Origin: Lachnospiraceae bacterium
GTDB lineage: Bacteria > Bacillota > Clostridia > Lachnospirales > Lachnospiraceae
DNA: 36,899 nucleotides
Assembly (NCBI GenBank): GCA_016288705.1
Contig: JAEELB010000217.1
Coordinates: 1 to 36,899 of the forward strand
Reading direction: 5' to 3'
The notes beneath the pieces were generated by a model. It was not told where the DNA came from, did no database searches, and saw only the letters and a program-made list of their open reading frames with translations. Of this stretch, positions 33,547 to 36,899 are shown in pieces (position 1 is the stretch's first letter; each line of letters opens with the position of its first letter). A program made the translations under genes and the position numbers.

Positions 33547-34305
33547 TCATGGAAAAAAATTTTGGATGCTCTGCACGAGTCCCGGATTTTTCTTTATTAT
33601 CAGGCTTTTCAGGTGCATGCGGATGATGTCCGCGTCATCCATCGCAGGCCTCTTTTCAAAGTCCGCCCCGATGTGTTCCCGCTTCAGCAGCCATGTGGCC
33701 TGAGGCATCCATTTGCCGCGCCTCACTCCCTCAATGTACGGGAATGAATAATCCCTGGTTATCAGGAGGGGATGCTTTGTGTCGCGGTTCATGACGGAAC
33801 CTCTCCGCTCAAAATCCCAGGCGCTCCACTCCGGCTTCAGGCGGTTCAGCAGGTATCCGGCGCTCCAGATGCCTGCCTGTGTGGAGTATGAGTAAGCGCT
33901 GCCCGGGACCATCCTCAGGTATTCACTGTCAGTGAAGGGACGGGTCTTCACGAAATCATTTTTGTAGAGGCTGATGTTGCCCGCGTGATACCGTTTTGCA
34001 TTTTCCAGGTGATGCTCGAGAACGTCGTTATCCACCCGGTCGTACAGAAGGTAATCATCCATGAACAGCATGACGTAGGGCGTTCCTGCCGTACGGATCC
34101 CTTCCGTGATCATTTCATACCAGGTCCCGTCCTTCACCACCATCCCGTCAAAGCCGTAGTCGGTACCGTCCCAGGTGTCAGTCACGCACAGCACCCGGTA
34201 AAGCCTGTCCTTCCAGTATCTGTCGAGAAGGGTGATAAAGATTGTCCACATGTCCCTGTTTTTTTCGCTGGTATATACCAGGATCGAAAGATCTCTGCTC
34301 TTCAT
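33547..34305 (-). CDS. putative GT-A glycosyltransferase
   Basis: The product is 252 residues from ATG 34305, where AGGAGG lies three bases upstream; a TTG at 34341 is an alternative. The N-terminus (LSILVYTSEKNRDMWTIFI) and the acidic YVMLFMDDYLLYDRV near residue 85 look like the nucleotide-binding strand and metal site of a GT-A fold. SAYSYSTQAGIWSAGYL and a C-terminal MDDADIIRMH follow. I do not recognise a named family. It lies between a GT2 gene and the flagellar promoter, so a role in flagellin or surface glycan modification is likely. Confidence 0.6.
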   Translation of the reverse strand: MKSRDLSILVYTSEKNRDMWTIFITLLDRYWKDRLYRVLCVTDTWDGTDYGFDGMVVKDGTWYEMITEGIRTAGTPYVMLFMDDYLLYDRVDNDVLEHHLENAKRYHAGNISLYKNDFVKTRPFTDSEYLRMVPGSAYSYSTQAGIWSAGYLLNRLKPEWSAWDFERRGSVMNRDTKHPLLITRDYSFPYIEGVRRGKWMPQATWLLKREHIGADFEKRPAMDDADIIRMHLKSLIIKKNPGLVQSIQNFFP

Positions 34306-34343
34306 GATCCTCCTTTGTATCACTGCCGTTAAACGGCTCAATG

Positions 34344-34363
34344 CCGGGTTTTCTTTATCCCGG
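34344..34363 (-). other. hairpin between the two minus-strand glycosyltransferase genes
   Basis: CCGGG and CCCGG flank a T-rich 10-base loop. It lies in the 78-base gap before the 34305 start. Stem of five only; it may affect read-through or processing. CCGTTAAACGG just beside it is another small inverted repeat. Confidence 0.25.
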
Positions 34364-34383
34364 ATGATATCACAACCGGTTCC

Positions 34384-35397
34384 TTATGTGAATCGGTCAG
34401 TTCCCTCTTTTCGTCCGTACCTGAAGCAGCACAGCCTGTGAAACGCCCTGTGCTTTCCGTGCTTTAAAAGTCCTGCTCCCAGGCGGAAGGACGCTCCCTT
34501 TACCTTTCTGAGGTCGCCCTCCGACAGAACGCTGTTCAGAACCGGATCCCGGAGCACCCGTTCAAGCTCCGCGAAACGGTCTTCCCCCTTCAGATCCGAC
34601 ATGGAATAGATCCTCAGCAACTGGCCTATGTAACGCCGTATGAAATAGGCGTCCAGTTCGCCCCTGTCCAGCTGTTCTCCGAAATTGTCCCTCAAAGCCA
34701 GATAAAGGGCGCTGTTGGCTTCGATCCCCTTCCCGTCGTAGCCGGAAGACAGGCTCCTTCCCGAATATGATATGTAATGGTAACCGGTATTTGGGATCAC
34801 GGATATCCTGCGGGCTGCAGCCATTGCGGATACGGAGAAGAGGGCATCCTCGCAGATCCTGTATCTGTTGTCGAACCGGATGCGGTCATTCTTCAGCATT
34901 TCCGTCCTGTAGAGCTTTGAACCTATCAGGTAGGCGCTGTCGTCCTTCAGCATTTCCATGAGCATGGATCCTGCATATTCTCCGGCCGTTCCCGAAAAGG
35001 GTTCGGGGGAACAGATGTCAACGGGATATTCCGGGTGTTCCGAAAGGATGCTCATGAAGCCACCCATCACCAGATCCGAGTCCCCGGAGCTCCTGACAAG
35101 GGCGCCGATGAGATCCGGAGCGATCGTGTCGTCCCCGTCCAGAAAGGTGATGAAGTCGCCTTTGGACTCTTCTATGCCGCGGTTCCTGGCGGCTCCGGGA
35201 CCTGCGTTTTCCTGCCTTATGATGCGTATCCTCTTGTCTCTCAAGCTGCATCCCTTGAGCAGGGGGTAAGTGGCGTCCCGGGATCCATCGTCAACGCAGA
35301 TGATCTCCAGGTCTTTGTGGTCCTGGTCCATGACGCTCTCGATGGAGGCGAGGGCGGTCTTTTCGCTGTTATACAAGGGTATTATGACTGAGACCAT
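34384..35397 (-). CDS. GT2 family glycosyltransferase
   Basis: The product has 337 residues. MVSVIIPLYNSEKTALASIE, LEIICVDDGSRDATYP, AGPGAARNRGIEESKGD and the ITFLDGDDTI metal site give a complete GT2 domain over about 200 residues. YLIGSKLYRTEMLKN and RICEDALFSVSAM mark the acceptor side, as in the 10503 gene. The C-terminal 100 residues are helical and basic. It is preceded by the long gene-free spacer, so its promoter probably lies there, though none was identified with confidence. Substrate unknown. Confidence 0.85.
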   Translation of the reverse strand: MVSVIIPLYNSEKTALASIESVMDQDHKDLEIICVDDGSRDATYPLLKGCSLRDKRIRIIRQENAGPGAARNRGIEESKGDFITFLDGDDTIAPDLIGALVRSSGDSDLVMGGFMSILSEHPEYPVDICSPEPFSGTAGEYAGSMLMEMLKDDSAYLIGSKLYRTEMLKNDRIRFDNRYRICEDALFSVSAMAAARRISVIPNTGYHYISYSGRSLSSGYDGKGIEANSALYLALRDNFGEQLDRGELDAYFIRRYIGQLLRIYSMSDLKGEDRFAELERVLRDPVLNSVLSEGDLRKVKGASFRLGAGLLKHGKHRAFHRLCCFRYGRKEGTDRFT

Positions 35398-35484
35398 AGT
35401 TGCTTCATCCTTTCTTGCAGTTCACCGGTCCGGGCTTTGAGGGAGCGCTCTGTCGCGGACTGCGCATGTGCTCTATGAGATCGG

Positions 35485-35559
35485 ACCGGCGATGCACAGA
35501 CATATGCCGGAAACATTCCGGCCCGGATACCGGCGATGCACAGGCATATGCCGAAAACA
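35485..35559 (+). repeat. two 31-base direct repeats, 44-base period
   Basis: The copies at 35485-35515 and 35529-35559 differ at two positions. Each contains GATGCACAG and CATATGCCG; the second copy contains the perfect palindrome GGCATATGCC. With only two copies it is not a CRISPR array. It might be a protein-binding site pair or a remnant of a longer tandem array. Confidence 0.7.
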
Positions 35560-35614
35560 CGTCGGTCCGCTTGCGGGCGCTGCGCCGCTTATCCGGCACC
35601 GGCTCAGAAAACTC

Positions 35615-35657
35615 GCGCACTTTGCCCTATGCCCTCCGGGCCGGGCACAAAGTGCGC
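35615..35657. other. long inverted repeat (10-bp arms)
   Basis: GCGCACTTTG (35615-35624) and CAAAGTGCGC (35648-35657) are perfectly complementary; inner CCC/GGG bases can extend the stem. No T-run follows in either direction. Confidence 0.6.
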
Positions 35658-35919
35658 TCAGACAGTTCTTCGCCGCTGCCGCTATGCTCGCGCCCGCTTA
35701 CGCTCCCCTCCTATTGTTCCCCGGCATACGCCTGCGCCTCGCCGGGGCGGGTCTCCGCCTGTGTTGCCGGTCCTTTTCTTCCCGCTATCGCAGGGATACG
35801 CCGGCGCCCTGTGAAGAAGTCCGGCTTCACGGCGCTCAAGGCGTAAGGCTGCGCGTGTGTGTCGCCGATTTTGCGTAATGAAGCTGGCGCACAAGGTCCG
35901 GTGACGCAGAAATCCGGGC

Positions 35920-35941
35920 AAACGCACATGGATGTGCGTTT
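35920..35941. other. perfect inverted repeat with 10-bp arms
   Basis: AAACGCACAT and ATGTGCGTTT flank GG, so an extended hairpin with a CATGGATG centre is possible. It ends in TTTAG on the plus strand and the arm begins AAA on the other, so it could act as a weak terminator in either direction. Confidence 0.6.
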
Positions 35942-36082
35942 AGAAGGGACCGGGCCATGGATGGGCTATGCCTTCGTGCCCGGATCTGCGGAGCCGGGCC
36001 CATGTGCGCCGCGAATGGAGCGCATGAGGCGACAGACATGTGCAGCCTGAGCGGTTCGGAGTGCTCTTGCATCCGGAACAGC

Positions 36083-36899
36083 TCACCGGCGGAGTATCCT
36101 GCGGGCCACCTTCTTCAGTCTGCTCATGAACCCGCTTCCGCCGGCCATCCTGTTCATATGCGCCAGGTCATAGGCGTAATCGGGCATCATTTCCCCGGGA
36201 TGGACGAGCGGAAAATCCAGTCTTCCCGGTTCCCCTCTGGTATAGGCTTCCTGTGACACGGTATGGGTCGCCTCCATGTTGAAACCGATGTTCTTTATCA
36301 GGTTGACCGCCGGTATTACCCCCAGCCCGTGGTTCACTATGCAGCAGTAATTCCACTGGAAATCCCAGGTGTCATAGCTGTGATCCCACACCTTATCATA
36401 TTCCAGCGCCTTCTGTTCGTAGAACTGCTTCGGGAATACCGTGTTCTCCAGACTGCGTTTCTCCCTGTACCGGGGCCAGCTTTTGATGTCCGCATCATAG
36501 AGATCCCAGGCCCTCTTCCAGGTGGCCCAGCCCCAAATGGGGAAGTCCCTGCTGAAGAAATAACTGTTTTCGCAGGGATGGTCCTGCATGGCCTTGTACC
36601 CGGAGACCATCATTATCCTTTCGTCATCCCTGTATCTGTAGAGCATTTCCTGACAGAATCTGAAAAAATCGGGAGAGGGGACTATGTCATCCTCAAGGAG
36701 GATCGCCATGCCCGTCTGCTCCAAGGCCCAGGTGATGCCTGAAGCCATCCTTCCCCTGCACCCCAGATTGGTCTCGGAATAGTTTTTCCTGACCTCGCAT
36801 TCCCAGTCGATATGCTCCTCTACATAGCGCCTGGTGGCCTCCACCTTTTCACGGTCGTTATCATTTCTGGGGCCGTCCGAGATGAGGAGCAGCATGGAG
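36083..36899 (-). CDS. GT-A type glycosyltransferase, 5' end cut by the window edge
   Basis: At least 270 residues are visible; the frame continues past base 36899, so the first methionine seen (36895) is probably internal. MLLLISDGPRNDNDREKV gives the N-terminal strand, TNLGCRGRMASGITWALEQ the helix before the acidic site, and ILLEDDIVPSPDFFRFCQEML the metal-binding motif. IWGWATWKRAWDLYD and INHG-like VNHGLGVIPAVNLIKNIGFN follow. This is the bacterial GNT-I-like/GT2-like family common in surface polysaccharide regions and distantly resembles the 20398 gene. A short basic C-terminus ends it. Confidence 0.78.
   Translation of the reverse strand, partial: SMLLLISDGPRNDNDREKVEATRRYVEEHIDWECEVRKNYSETNLGCRGRMASGITWALEQTGMAILLEDDIVPSPDFFRFCQEMLYRYRDDERIMMVSGYKAMQDHPCENSYFFSRDFPIWGWATWKRAWDLYDADIKSWPRYREKRSLENTVFPKQFYEQKALEYDKVWDHSYDTWDFQWNYCCIVNHGLGVIPAVNLIKNIGFNMEATHTVSQEAYTRGEPGRLDFPLVHPGEMMPDYAYDLAHMNRMAGGSGFMSRLKKVARRILRR

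Larger units (their letters stand above)
35398..36082. other. 685-base gene-free, hairpin-rich spacer
   Basis: Several overlapping frames are open here only because the DNA is GC-rich; none has a ribosome site with a believable protein. At least six inverted repeats were found: arms 35615-35624/35648-35657, 35719-35725/35741-35747, 35804-35816/35825-35835, 35920-35929/35932-35941, 35955-35958/35961-35964 and 35978-35983/35994-35999. Two hairpins share the loop CATGGATG. This could be a family of dispersed structured repeats or a noncoding RNA; no known RNA family was recognised. Confidence 0.55.

Noticed and set aside
35485..35559. Possible CRISPR array
   Set aside because: Only two repeat copies, a 13-base gap instead of a spacer, and no cas gene.
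35400..36050. Several overlapping plus- and minus-strand frames of 60-150 codons
   Set aside because: They overlap one another in different frames, are rich in Pro, Ala, Arg and Cys, lack ribosome sites, and run through inverted repeats. A noncoding structured region is the better reading.

Overview
The window reads as a chromosomal segment of a motile, Gram-positive anaerobe of the Lachnospiraceae type (Clostridia). This is inferred from protein style: CgeB/DUF3880 glycosyltransferases, a DUF6020-like membrane protein, a FliD-like filament cap protein behind a sigma-28-type promoter, a class B sortase next to a VPKTG surface protein, and sigma-A-type TTGACA/TATAAT promoters. No rRNA, tRNA, CRISPR array, insertion sequence or phage gene was seen. 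Nearly the whole window is one surface-glycan / flagellar glycosylation island.

Layout. 132-8272 (+): a promoter, a leader hairpin, then a GT2-methyltransferase fusion, three CgeB-like glycosyltransferases, a GT2-TPR protein and a DUF6020-like multi-pass membrane protein. 8422-16620 (+): a second transcription unit with a GT2-GtrA fusion, a GT10 fucosyltransferase-like protein, GT2, GT4, a NodZ/GT11-like fucosyltransferase-fold protein, another GT4, an NAD-dependent dehydrogenase and a DRE-TIM aldolase-like enzyme. 16684-19445 (-): an ATP-grasp ligase and a GT39-like membrane glycosyltransferase. 19668-23933 (+): a DPM1-like GT2, two further GT-A enzymes and a GT-C-like membrane protein. 23934-24989 (-): acyltransferase 3. 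25138-32061 (+): a PAS-like/GGDEF diguanylate cyclase, an unidentified membrane protein, an InlB-B-repeat surface protein with a VPKTG signal, its probable class B sortase, and UDP-galactopyranose mutase. 32071-36899 (-): the FliD-like protein, three glycosyltransferases (the last cut by the window edge) and a 685-base gene-free stretch full of hairpins.

How it fits together (inference). Soluble GT2, GT4, GT10 and CgeB enzymes could build glycans on flagellin or on lipid carriers in the cytoplasm. The GT2-GtrA fusion, the second DPM1-like enzyme and the three large membrane proteins look like a polyprenyl-phosphate-sugar route that adds sugars outside the membrane. Glf supplies galactofuranose and the acyltransferase decorates. 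The dehydrogenase, aldolase-like enzyme and ATP-grasp ligase form a plausible side pathway making a small carboxylic acid and joining it to an amine, perhaps an amino-sugar. No flippase, polymerase or ABC exporter is present.

The most unusual signals are: (1) the dehydrogenase/aldolase/ATP-grasp cassette; (2) near-consensus promoters placed so close to the start codon that glf (30949) and the GT39-like gene (19445) should have leaderless mRNAs; (3) overlapping divergent promoters at 19455-19495; (4) tandem GCCGATAA boxes before the FliD-like gene; (5) the hairpin-rich spacer 35398-36082; (6) a glycosyltransferase reading frame with no usual start codon near its apparent N-terminus (21440). 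Family names come from motif recognition by eye; no database search was run.
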